A stretch of DNA of 64,000 bases. It comes from Aquaticitalea lipolytica (GTDB taxonomy: Bacteria > Bacteroidota > Bacteroidia > Flavobacteriales > Flavobacteriaceae). The position numbers were made by a program, and so were the translations under genes. The stretch is taken from NCBI RefSeq assembly GCF_014641635.1, contig NZ_BMIC01000005.1:1-64000 (forward strand), written 5' to 3'. Within the stretch, counting starts at the first letter, position 1. The number at the start of each line of letters is the position of its first letter. Shown here piece by piece: positions 16,453 through 25,000 of the stretch. Below the pieces are notes generated by a model. The model did no database searches, was not told the DNA's origin, and saw only the letters and a program-made list of their open reading frames with translations.

Positions 16453-17313
16453 ATGAAATATCTTAAATTCTTATTGGTTACAATTGCATTTAGTGTTGTA
16501 AGTTTTACTAGAGCTCAAAATTTTGACAATGTAACTATCACTACTACTAAACTGTCTGACAATGTATATATGCTTGTTGGTGCTGGAGGAAATATTGGTG
16601 TTTCAGTTGGTGATGATGGTGTTTTTGTAATTGATGATCAATTTGCGCCTTTAACTACAAAAATTGAAGCTGCAATTAAAACTTTAAGTGATAAACAAAT
16701 ACAATTTTTAGTAAATACTCATTATCATGGCGACCATACTGGTGGAAATGAAAATATGAAAAAATTAGGCACAACAATAATAGCTCATGATAATGTTCGA
16801 AAACGTTTAGAAGATAAGCCAAAAGATGCCTTGCCTGTAATTACTTTTAATGACGAATTGAGTCTACATATTAATGGAGAGAAAATTAGTGTTTTTCATG
16901 TTGAACATGCTCATACTGATGGTGATGCTTTATTATATTTTACTAAAAGTAATGTATTGCATACAGGCGATGTGTATTTTAACAAGCGTTATCCTTACAT
17001 CGATTTGAATTCTGGCGGAAGTGTTAATGGATACATTGAAGCAGTTAAAAAAGGATTAAGTGCTATTAATGATGATACTAAAATTATTCCTGGCCATGGT
17101 GAATTATCTACTAAAGCTGAATACCAATTCTTTTTAGAAATGCTTGAAACGTTAAAAGACAATGTACTTTCAGAAATTAAAAAAGGCAAAACTGAAGACG
17201 AAGTTGCAGCAAATTCTGAAATTACTAAAGTGTATGACGATTTAGGATATAGCTGGAATTTTATTTCTTCTGAAAAAATTAGAAGAACATTTTATTTAAG
17301 CTTGAAAGAATAG
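16453..17313 (+). CDS. Exported MBL-fold metallo-hydrolase
   Basis: A 286-residue metallo-beta-lactamase-fold hydrolase with a signal peptide (residues 1-21), so it probably acts in the periplasm. The zinc-binding motif HYHGDH is at residues 90-95 (H90, H92, D94, H95). Further ligands are visible in 'HVEHAHTDGDAL' , 'HTGDVYFNK' and 'IPGHGELS'. The substrate is unknown. The layout resembles the wide group of metallo-hydrolases that includes glyoxalase II-like and subclass B enzymes, and the sequence does not allow a claim of antibiotic hydrolysis. Its stop lies 3 bases from the end of the convergent remB-like gene. Confidence 0.9.
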   Translation: MKYLKFLLVTIAFSVVSFTRAQNFDNVTITTTKLSDNVYMLVGAGGNIGVSVGDDGVFVIDDQFAPLTTKIEAAIKTLSDKQIQFLVNTHYHGDHTGGNENMKKLGTTIIAHDNVRKRLEDKPKDALPVITFNDELSLHINGEKISVFHVEHAHTDGDALLYFTKSNVLHTGDVYFNKRYPYIDLNSGGSVNGYIEAVKKGLSAINDDTKIIPGHGELSTKAEYQFFLEMLETLKDNVLSEIKKGKTEDEVAANSEITKVYDDLGYSWNFISSEKIRRTFYLSLKE

Positions 17314-17316
17314 GTT

Positions 17317-19425
17317 TTAGTTATCTATATACCAATTAAACAAATCTGTTCGCACACCTACACTTAACCAAACTGTATTTCTTTTAAAAGTGGTTAATGT
17401 AGTAGCATCTGGATTAAAATTTCTGTAGCTAATATTAGTAAACAGTTTTAAGTTACTTACTGGGTTTATGATATAACCTGCTTGTAATTCTGCATTAATG
17501 GTTTTTGTTTTTATCCCTTGTCCTATTTCAACACCACTATCAAATGGTCTGTCGTTATAATCTCTATACAAGTCTCCTCCATAACTAAAATCATCAGTTC
17601 CATCATTAAAATCGAAACCTCTTAATCCTACTATAAATTTTGCATCAGCAAACCAACGTTGGTAATTATAACGACCAATAAGTATTGCTTCTTTAAAATT
17701 GGCTCCCCAAAGATGCGCCATTGGTTGGTTGTTATGCGCATAATTAAGTACAATTGTATTGTGTGAATATGTATATGGTCGTACTTGGTTGTATTCAAAC
17801 TGAAGCAATAAATTATCGACTTTAAATGCATTGTAGTATTTGACGCCTAATTGATACCCAAATTTATTCTTCCAACTTTTGTTTCCTGCTTTAACATCAT
17901 TTAATGAAAACTCGTCTAAAATAAATTGTCCATAAAGATTTACTTTATTATTCCATTTGTATTTTGCTGAAGCTCCAACTACAGCATTACCTGCACCTTG
18001 CCCAGTTTCAAACTCAATGGCTCTAAAGAAAATTAAAGGATTTAAATAATTAATATCAAATCCTCTGTCATTTGTATTATTCCAAATTACAGATTCAAAC
18101 AATCCAATATTTAAGCGTTTAGAAACATTCCAACTCAAATAATGGTTAGCCATATATTTGGTTAAAAAAGCTTTATCAACTACAACCTCTGGACGTACAT
18201 CTTTTAACCACATCCAGGTATTAGTGTATTTAATTTTCCAGAATTTAGTGTTTAATTTTAAAAAAGGATAAGGACTAGTTACATCACTTTGAAATAATGA
18301 ACGATATCCATCTCCTATAAAGTTTTTACCATGACCAAACTGAACATTTATAAATTCTGCTGGCGAATACGATATGTATGCTTCAGCAACAGGATAGTCA
18401 TAACTATCTTCTTTAAATCTTTTAGCGATGCCTCTTCCAGGAATTATTGCTGGATCTGGACCAAAAGCTTTTAAGCTTTCTGCATAATCATTAAAATACT
18501 GCGCAAAACGTCCTTGGCTTTCAAAAACAGATGCTGAAAAATTAAACTTCTTGCCTAATCCTCCTTGCACATAAAACCCTCTAGTATTATTATATGTAGT
18601 ATTAAAATCTGCTTCGGTGTCTTTACCAACTTGTAAATCGAAAACTGGGTCTATTGTAAACCAATAATCTTTACCTTGCACTTGCACCAAATGTTCATCC
18701 CATAATTTCTTGCTCCACCAACTATCGCTACCTTTTATTAAAGCTTTTTTTTCAGCTTCAAAATCGTAATACTTTGCTACTTCATCATAAATAAATGGTT
18801 TTGAAGCTGTATGACTGTTTGTACCTAAACCATTCATATTAGCATCAAATCTCGCATAATATGTGTGTGTAAATGGAATATTAAGTTGACTACTATATTC
18901 CAAATTTTGATACTTTACAATATTCTTGTTTATACTATCAAACTCAGTAGACACTATTTCATCAAGGTCAGTAACTTTTTTTATGGTTTCTGTCTTCTCT
19001 ATTTCGCTCTGCACAGTTTCTGGGTTTACTAAAGGAATTTTTACTGTTAGTGAGTATTGAAAACTAATTGGACGACTATTATAAGTTCCTGGTGTAACTT
19101 TTGGTAAGCTATCGAAAACACGCTTAGTTTCTTCTTTTAATTCATCATATACCGAATCGATATAAAGCACAGAAACACCTCCTTCATTATCAACTTCAAA
19201 AAGTATTTTAATATCTCCTTTATAGTTCTCGTCAAAAACTATTTGAGGTACTTTAAAATTTGAGTAAATATGCTGATTTAATTTATTATTAAAACACGCT
19301 TTAAGATTATCTATAGACTGTGATTCACAATCTGGAAAAACAGGAGGTTTTTCATAGTTATTAATGCTTTGCGAAAAACTATTAAAAGTGATTATCGTAA
19401 AAATGAATAAGAAGAGTTTCTTCAT
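17317..19425 (-). CDS. remB: RemB-like gliding/outer-membrane protein with N-terminal TonB-type module
   Basis: A 702-residue exported protein (signal peptide 1-19, ending NSFSQ). Residues about 27-135 resemble the C-terminal domain of the two TonB proteins encoded next to it, including 'PPVFPDCES' with a second cysteine 10 residues on and 'PKVTPGTYNSRPISFQYSL'. Residues about 175-702 are a beta-rich outer-membrane-type domain ('YYARFDANMNGLG', 'FNFSASVFESQGRF', 'FGHGKNFIGDGYRSLF'), like capsule-assembly Wzi-type barrels. The position near sprA-gcvH-vanZ-tonB matches remB of Flavobacterium johnsoniae as I remember it, where it affects gliding. The name rests on that context and architecture, not on a search. 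Confidence 0.7.
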   Translation of the reverse strand: MKKLFLFIFTIITFNSFSQSINNYEKPPVFPDCESQSIDNLKACFNNKLNQHIYSNFKVPQIVFDENYKGDIKILFEVDNEGGVSVLYIDSVYDELKEETKRVFDSLPKVTPGTYNSRPISFQYSLTVKIPLVNPETVQSEIEKTETIKKVTDLDEIVSTEFDSINKNIVKYQNLEYSSQLNIPFTHTYYARFDANMNGLGTNSHTASKPFIYDEVAKYYDFEAEKKALIKGSDSWWSKKLWDEHLVQVQGKDYWFTIDPVFDLQVGKDTEADFNTTYNNTRGFYVQGGLGKKFNFSASVFESQGRFAQYFNDYAESLKAFGPDPAIIPGRGIAKRFKEDSYDYPVAEAYISYSPAEFINVQFGHGKNFIGDGYRSLFQSDVTSPYPFLKLNTKFWKIKYTNTWMWLKDVRPEVVVDKAFLTKYMANHYLSWNVSKRLNIGLFESVIWNNTNDRGFDINYLNPLIFFRAIEFETGQGAGNAVVGASAKYKWNNKVNLYGQFILDEFSLNDVKAGNKSWKNKFGYQLGVKYYNAFKVDNLLLQFEYNQVRPYTYSHNTIVLNYAHNNQPMAHLWGANFKEAILIGRYNYQRWFADAKFIVGLRGFDFNDGTDDFSYGGDLYRDYNDRPFDSGVEIGQGIKTKTINAELQAGYIINPVSNLKLFTNISYRNFNPDATTLTTFKRNTVWLSVGVRTDLFNWYIDN

Positions 19426-19490
19426 AAGATGGCTACAACCTTTTTATAGGCGTAAGATACTATTTTTTTAAAAATAAACAGCTTACAAAA

Positions 19491-19520
19491 AAACCGCTAT
19501 CTGTTAAAGATAACGGTTTA
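19491..19520 (-). terminator. Terminator after second tonB-like gene
   Basis: AAACCG-C-TATCT and AGATA-A-CGGTTT form an imperfect stem (one mismatch). On the minus strand a run of seven T follows it, just past the end of the 19542-20339 gene. Confidence 0.7.
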
Positions 19521-19541
19521 AATATTTAAAATTGTATAGTT

Positions 19542-20339
19542 TTATTGCACTTGAAATACTATTGGTAAATTATATAAAACATCTACTGGTATGTTTCGTT
19601 GTTTTCCAGGAGTCATTTTAGGTATTTTTGTTGTAAGTCTCAATGCTTCCTTTTCTAATTGGTTATGAGGAGCTCTTGCTCTAACATCTGTAACCATTCC
19701 GTTTTTATCTATCTTAAATGCAACATATATTTTTTGAGTACCACTTAATCCTAAGTCGTGAGCTAACTCTGTATTAAATTTTTTCTGAATAAGTTTAGTT
19801 AGCTTATCAGACATACATTGTAAACGCTCTTCATTTGTTGTTGCAGATTCGCATCCAGGATAAACAGGCACTTTCTCAACACCAATTATACTGAACGGAG
19901 GTTGAATATCCTCAGGAGTTTCAATAGTTGGTTTTAAATCTCCAACATCAGTTGGTTTATCTGTAGTAATATCATCTGGAGTTAAAATATCAGTAATTAA
20001 CTCATCGTTATAATCATTATCAACTGGCTTTAAATTGTTATCAGCTAATTTAACTGCTTTAGGTTTTACTTCTCTTTTTTGAGGCACAGCTTCAAACACT
20101 TTAAATTTATCTGCAAAGTATTCTGAATTTTCATCAATTGGTGCAACTTGTGCTAACTTTGCTAGCTGGGTTTCAAACTTCATTTCAAAAAGCCCATAAG
20201 TTGCCAAAAGACAAAGAATTAAACCCACTTGAAAATAAAGCGTGGAGTTTTTTTGTAAATTTACATCGTGCTTTTGCGATTTCACAATGTTTTTGTTGCT
20301 CTGGCCAGCAACATTCGTTGTGTTTTTTAAATTTTTCAT
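19542..20339 (-). CDS. TonB-like energy transducer, paralogue without proline-rich linker
   Basis: A 265-residue protein with one membrane helix (about 35-51) after a 34-residue cytoplasmic N-terminus, a charged linker and a C-terminal TonB domain (about 157-265). The domain contains 'PVYPGCES', a second cysteine 11 residues on, 'KIYVAFKIDKNGMVTDVRARAP' and 'PKMTPGKQRN'. It closely matches the TonB domain of the next upstream gene. Classical TonB proteins cross the periplasm with a Pro-rich linker; here the linker is acidic and only modestly rich in proline. It probably couples the proton motive force to outer-membrane receptors or to RemB, which is inference. Confidence 0.83.
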   Translation of the reverse strand: MKNLKNTTNVAGQSNKNIVKSQKHDVNLQKNSTLYFQVGLILCLLATYGLFEMKFETQLAKLAQVAPIDENSEYFADKFKVFEAVPQKREVKPKAVKLADNNLKPVDNDYNDELITDILTPDDITTDKPTDVGDLKPTIETPEDIQPPFSIIGVEKVPVYPGCESATTNEERLQCMSDKLTKLIQKKFNTELAHDLGLSGTQKIYVAFKIDKNGMVTDVRARAPHNQLEKEALRLTTKIPKMTPGKQRNIPVDVLYNLPIVFQVQ

Positions 20340-20400
20340 AATACTTATTATTTAGAATGTTAATATTATGATAAAATCGCAATAAGCATACCAAAGTAAA

Positions 20401-20430
20401 AATCCCGTCTAATTAATTTTAGACGGGATT
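20401..20430. terminator. Strong terminator between the two tonB genes
   Basis: A perfect 12-bp stem AATCCCGTCTAA / TTAGACGGGATT with a 6-base loop. A and T runs on the flanks make it potentially bidirectional. It ends the upstream tonB transcript, so the second tonB gene probably has its own promoter. Confidence 0.88.
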
Positions 20431-20456
20431 TTGAATATAATATAAAATGGTATTTT

Positions 20457-21182
20457 TTAGTCTTGTACTTGGAAAAGAATTGGTAATGAATAAGGTACAG
20501 TTACTGCTTTACCTCTTTGCTTACCTGGTTGCATTTTTGGAAGTAATCCAATAACACGTTTTGCTTCTTTTTCTAATCCAGGATGTGGAGCTCTTGCTTG
20601 TACATTAGTAATTTCTCCGTTTTTGTCTATTTTAAAAATAACACTAATACGTTGTTTACCTGATAAACCTAAATCTCCAGCTAATTCTGTATTAAATTTC
20701 TTATTTACAAATTCAGCAATTTTATCAGACATACATTGCTTTTTAGCATTGTTTCCGCTTTCTTTTTCACATCCAGGAAAAATAGGCACATTTTCAATAA
20801 CAGCAAAAGGAACCTCAATGTCTTCCTCTACTTCAACAACTTTTACGTCTTTTACTTTAACGATTTTTTCTTCTTGATTTGTTTCAGTAGACTTTATAAT
20901 AGTTTCTTCTACCTCTTTTTCATCTTCAACAACCTTAATTTCTTCTGGAACTGGTGGTGGTGGAGGTGGTGGTGGTGGTGGTGTTATTTCTTGCTGAGTG
21001 ATTGGCACTTCTTCTTCATCTAACATATCCAGATTAACCATTCCTGTATCAATCTCTTTTTTATCATATGATTTATAGTTTATTGCCAAATTAGTAAGCA
21101 ATAATACTAAAGCCAGACCAACAGCAAAATATAGCGAACTGTTTCTGCTTACATCTGATTTTGGATTTTTTTTCGGTTCCAT
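20457..21182 (-). CDS. tonB: Energy transducer TonB
   Basis: A 241-residue TonB-family protein: cytoplasmic tail, one membrane helix (about 17-36), a run of ten prolines at about 68-77, an acidic/basic repeat linker rich in EVE and KVK, and a C-terminal domain (about 135-241) with 'PIFPGCEKES', 'ISVIFKIDKNGEITNVQARAP' and 'PKMQPGKQRGKAV'. It transmits proton-motive force from ExbB/ExbD to outer-membrane receptors. ExbB and ExbD are not in this window. A near-consensus promoter lies 22 bases upstream. Confidence 0.9.
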   Translation of the reverse strand: MEPKKNPKSDVSRNSSLYFAVGLALVLLLTNLAINYKSYDKKEIDTGMVNLDMLDEEEVPITQQEITPPPPPPPPPPVPEEIKVVEDEKEVEETIIKSTETNQEEKIVKVKDVKVVEVEEDIEVPFAVIENVPIFPGCEKESGNNAKKQCMSDKIAEFVNKKFNTELAGDLGLSGKQRISVIFKIDKNGEITNVQARAPHPGLEKEAKRVIGLLPKMQPGKQRGKAVTVPYSLPILFQVQD

Positions 21183-21204
21183 ATCTTAAACTTGTTTAGG
21201 AATG

Positions 21205-21236
21205 CTAAAATAACCAATAAATTGTTAAAAAAGCAA
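21205..21236 (-). promoter_or_regulatory. Probable promoter of tonB
   Basis: On the minus strand, TTG (21236-21234), a 21-base spacer and TATTTTAG (21212-21205), one mismatch from TAnnTTTG. It lies just upstream of the tonB start at 21182. Confidence 0.55.
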
Positions 21237-21245
21237 ACGATTAAT

Positions 21246-21611
21246 TTATTTTAACTTTAACTTTCTATAGAAAGTAATAATTAGTGCAGCAAAAATAACG
21301 CCAAAAGTGTTTGCTGCTAGATCATTTAAATCAAAAACTCTGGTTTCGGTAATTTTATTTTGTAATATTTCTATTATTAACCCAAACCCAATAGCTATTG
21401 AAGCTGAGATTAAAATTGTATTTGAAATGGTTTTTCTTCTAAAGTAATTATACCATAATAGCATTAATACAAAATAGGCTAAAAAATGATAAATTTTATC
21501 ATCAAACGACGAACCTAAACTTGGAACTTTATTAAGTCTTATAAGACTAGCAACGGTTAAAACGATTGAATAAGTTACTACAAGTAAAAGTTCAAAGTAC
21601 TTATGCACCAA
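21246..21611 (-). CDS. VanZ family membrane protein
   Basis: A 121-residue membrane protein with four hydrophobic helices and the VanZ-like signatures '[17 protein letters not shown]' and '[28 protein letters not shown]'. VanZ-like proteins are widespread and mostly of unknown function; teicoplanin resistance applies only to the Gram-positive founding member. The gene overlaps gcvH by 11 bases and belongs to the conserved sprA-gcvH-vanZ-tonB neighbourhood of flavobacteria. Confidence 0.88.
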   Translation of the reverse strand: MVHKYFELLLVVTYSIVLTVASLIRLNKVPSLGSSFDDKIYHFLAYFVLMLLWYNYFRRKTISNTILISASIAIGFGLIIEILQNKITETRVFDLNDLAANTFGVIFAALIITFYRKLKLK

Positions 21612-21981
21612 TTAATGCTTTATAATCGTCAGCAGATAATAAGCTATCAAACTGAGACACATCAGAACATTTTACTTTAATCATCCAACCATCTCCATAA
21701 GGGTCTGAGTTTACTTTTTCTGGTTCATCTTCAAGTGAAGAGTTAAATTCAATTATTTCGCCAGATACTGGTAAAAACAAATCAGATACAGTTTTTACTG
21801 CTTCAACTGTTCCAAAAATTTCTTCAGCCTCTAAAGTTTCGTCAACTGTTTCAACTTCTACGTAAACAATATCTCCTAATTCGCCTTGAGCAAAATCAGT
21901 AATTCCTACAGTAATAATGTCGCCTTCTATTTTTACCCACTCGTGGTCTTTGGTATACTTTAATTGTGATGGTATGTTCAT
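21601..21981 (-). CDS. gcvH: Glycine cleavage system H protein
   Basis: A 126-residue lipoyl carrier protein that shuttles the aminomethyl group between the P, T and L proteins during glycine decarboxylation. The lipoylated lysine is K63 in '[12 protein letters not shown]', and the N-terminal '[13 protein letters not shown]' is typical. The other glycine cleavage genes are not in this window. A perfect promoter sits 28 bases upstream, so gcvH-vanZ are expressed separately from sprA even though they follow it. Confidence 0.96.
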   Translation of the reverse strand: MNIPSQLKYTKDHEWVKIEGDIITVGITDFAQGELGDIVYVEVETVDETLEAEEIFGTVEAVKTVSDLFLPVSGEIIEFNSSLEDEPEKVNSDPYGDGWMIKVKCSDVSQFDSLLSADDYKALIGA

Positions 21982-22008
21982 CTTAATTGATTATAAAATT
22001 TATGGTAA

Positions 22009-22039
22009 CAAATGTACTTTTTAAAACGATTTAATTCAA
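22009..22039 (-). promoter_or_regulatory. Consensus promoter of gcvH
   Basis: On the minus strand, TTG (22039-22037), a 20-base spacer and TACATTTG (22016-22009). The -33 element starts just 2 bases after the sprA stop codon. Confidence 0.8.
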
Positions 22040-22041
22040 AA

Positions 22042-25000
22042 TTAATTTCCAAAATTATATCGTAAGGTAATTCCAGATCTAATAGTTGTTTGTGGAAAGG
22101 CTGTTGAAATAGCATATTCTGAGAACGAATAATCAAAATAGAATATTCCTGTTAGATTTTTACTAAAAGCATAATCTGCAGAGTATTTTATTCCCCAAAT
22201 GGTTTGACCAGAAGTCACCTGATTGTTTTCTAAATCTAAATATCTAATAATCGTTTTGTTATCTCTTAATGATATATCTGCCTTCATGTTCAAATCACTT
22301 TTTATGATTTGACCTGGCCCAGCCATTTTAGAACGTATTCTTACATCTTTAAATCTATATCCAAGACCTATAATATATTCTTTTCCTTGTATTTCCGTTA
22401 ATAAGTTATTATCGAAACTTAAAGATAAGACTCTATCTTTTCTTATTTCAGTAACTATTTTAACTGAATTCTTCATTTCGAAATCCAATCTAATTAATGG
22501 GCTAAATTGTTCTTCTAAATTTATATTACTATAAAGGTTTTGGCTTTTATAATTACCTGATTGGTCTAAAACATTTGGATTTTGACTTGCATAATCTAAA
22601 GTAGGATCTGCAGGATTAAAATCTAAATTAGTTCGGAATTGGTTAATTGTATAACCTGCTCTATAACCATGAGTTACAGAGAAACGCTTAAAGTTCTTTT
22701 TAAACCAAGCAAACTGCATAAAGCCTGTGTATTTCAACGTCCAGTTAGGAATAGGCACATCTCTAAATGCACTTAATTTAACTTTGTCTGGGTTTGCTCC
22801 TTGGTAAGCAGATAAAAAAGAAGGCAATAATACTGCTTGGCTGTTTTTTCCAAAACCTAAAGGATAGCCTTCGGCATCAACCGCATAGTTACTGTTTCCA
22901 TAAAACTCTCTTGCTAATCGGTTTGCTACTACCAAACGGTTTGCTCTAAAATCTTCAAACGCTGCAGAACGGACTTCATCACTTTTGCTAAATGCTGTTT
23001 TTATTAATGATGTTGAAATATTAAAGTTACCAAAAGTATTTTGGATTAAACTATTATAAGTATCACTTAAGCCATCATTATTTGTATCAGTAGCATTAAA
23101 GTTTTCGGTAAAATTTGATGCATAAGTTCTACTACCTGTAAAATCAATTTTTAAATCTTTAACTAACTCAACATTTGCAGAAAAATCTAGTGTTTTACTA
23201 CTTACTTCTGTGTATTGCTCATTAAAATTAGGATATACTGTTAACCAACCGTTTCTAGCAACTAAATCTCTTATATCACTTTGATCACCAAAAGTATAGC
23301 CAAATGTTGGTTTAAGTGTACCTATAAACCCTGGCGTTCTTAAGTAACCTGGTAAATAATTACCATTATTCTCTCTATAGTTAATTTGAACTCTCTTAAC
23401 CATAGTTAGTATATCTATTGCAGTATTAAATACTTTTGTGCCTGCACTATTTGATGATGAATTAGCAGCTACATTACCTTTCTGCTTTGGTTCTACTTGT
23501 TTTTCATTATTAGAAGGAAGTCCTTTTGGGGCACTACTTCTTGCGTTGTTTCTTTTAGGTTGTTTTTTTGTTAATCCAACATATTTATACAAAGTCTCCA
23601 TATTAAAACTTGAATTAATATTATGAGTCCCTGAACTTTGTATTGAATTCCCTAAATTGTAAGTGTTTGTAACATTGGTATCTGGATCTGTAATTGGTAA
23701 ATTATTATTAAGGTCGGATCCTTTTTGCCAACTAAAATCGCCTGTATATGAATATGTCGCTCTAATAAAATTAAATGTTGGTATTTTATATAAAGGGATT
23801 TCATAATTTAATTGTAATTGCTGACTTTGAATATTTGGATCACCAAAATCGAAGAAACCATCCCAAACATTCAGTGTTGGGTCTTGCCTGCCATTGATTA
23901 CATCATCTACAAAATAATTACGAACAATATTGCTATTAGATGCAGTAAAGTTTAAGCTTAATGCTTTTGTTAGATTATAATTTATTGCATATTGAAAATC
24001 AAATCTATAATTTCTTCTGAATAATTCTTCTAAGCCAATATTCCCTCCTGTTAAATCTACTTCTCTAAATTTTTGTTTATTAAACTGACGTAAAATGTCA
24101 GTGTTTACAGAAAAACTAGTTGGTATAGGATTAAAATTAAAGTCTTTAAGTATTTTCCAATATTTGTTTCTGAAAATAGAATCGTTTTCTTTAAATGGCT
24201 CAATTACCATTGGATTGAAACTGTAGTTATAATTAACTCCTGTTCTAATTTTTTGGTCTAATGAATTTTCAATTTCAAAATCTCTATGCTCAATTTTATT
24301 ATATGAATAGTTAAAAGTTAAATTTTCAACATCATAAAAACGAGGTTTAGCATCTCCTGTTCTTTGCTTTCTAACTCCAATAAAATTAATACTTTGTCGT
24401 TTAGTGTAATCTTCAGATTGTGTTTTAATGGTTTCACTTTCCTGATCTGAAGTAGCGGCATCTAAACGAGATTGTAATTTAATATCTCTATAAAATTGAT
24501 CGTATTCAGGCGTAATAAGTTCTTCACTTTGACCATAATTGAAAGGGATTTGTACTCCCCATTTTTTTGGTAAAAGTTGTCCTAAATTTATATTAGTCAC
24601 AACATCGTACTGTTTTACATCTTCTCGACTTCTCTCGTTTGGTCTTTGCTCAATTCCACCAAATCCTATTGTGCTTCTTCGACCTGTTGCACTTATATCG
24701 GCAAAGTCTGCAATATTAGTATCCATGCTTAAAACTGCTGCCCAACCTCCTTGATTATCTAAATCGGCCAATCTAAGTTCATTAAACCAGATTTCTCCAC
24801 AAGCATCCATACCTCCTTGTCCAGGGTTTTTAACCCCAACCATTAAAACTCTTATATCTCCAAAATTTGGATTTCCTTTAATTGCCACACGTTGAACACC
24901 CATTGTATGTGGATCAAATTCGCCAACTTCAGTCAATCCTGAATCGGTAACATCATAAAATGTAGGATCAATGTTTGCTAAAGTTCCATTAGAAATACCT

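Noticed and set aside
16453-17313. Metallo-beta-lactamase fold gene as an antibiotic resistance gene
   Set aside because: The zinc motif is shared by many hydrolases and nothing in the sequence or context points to beta-lactam hydrolysis.
20924-20985. GGTGGTGG repeat resembling a microsatellite
   Set aside because: It is the complement of the ten-proline run in the TonB linker, so coding constraint explains it.
20736-21023. 95-codon plus-strand frame rich in Trp and Phe opposite tonB
   Set aside because: Its W-rich tail is the complement of the poly-proline codons of tonB; it is a shadow.
21246-21611. VanZ family gene as a glycopeptide resistance determinant
   Set aside because: The family is broad, no other van genes are present, and the gene belongs to a conserved flavobacterial neighbourhood.
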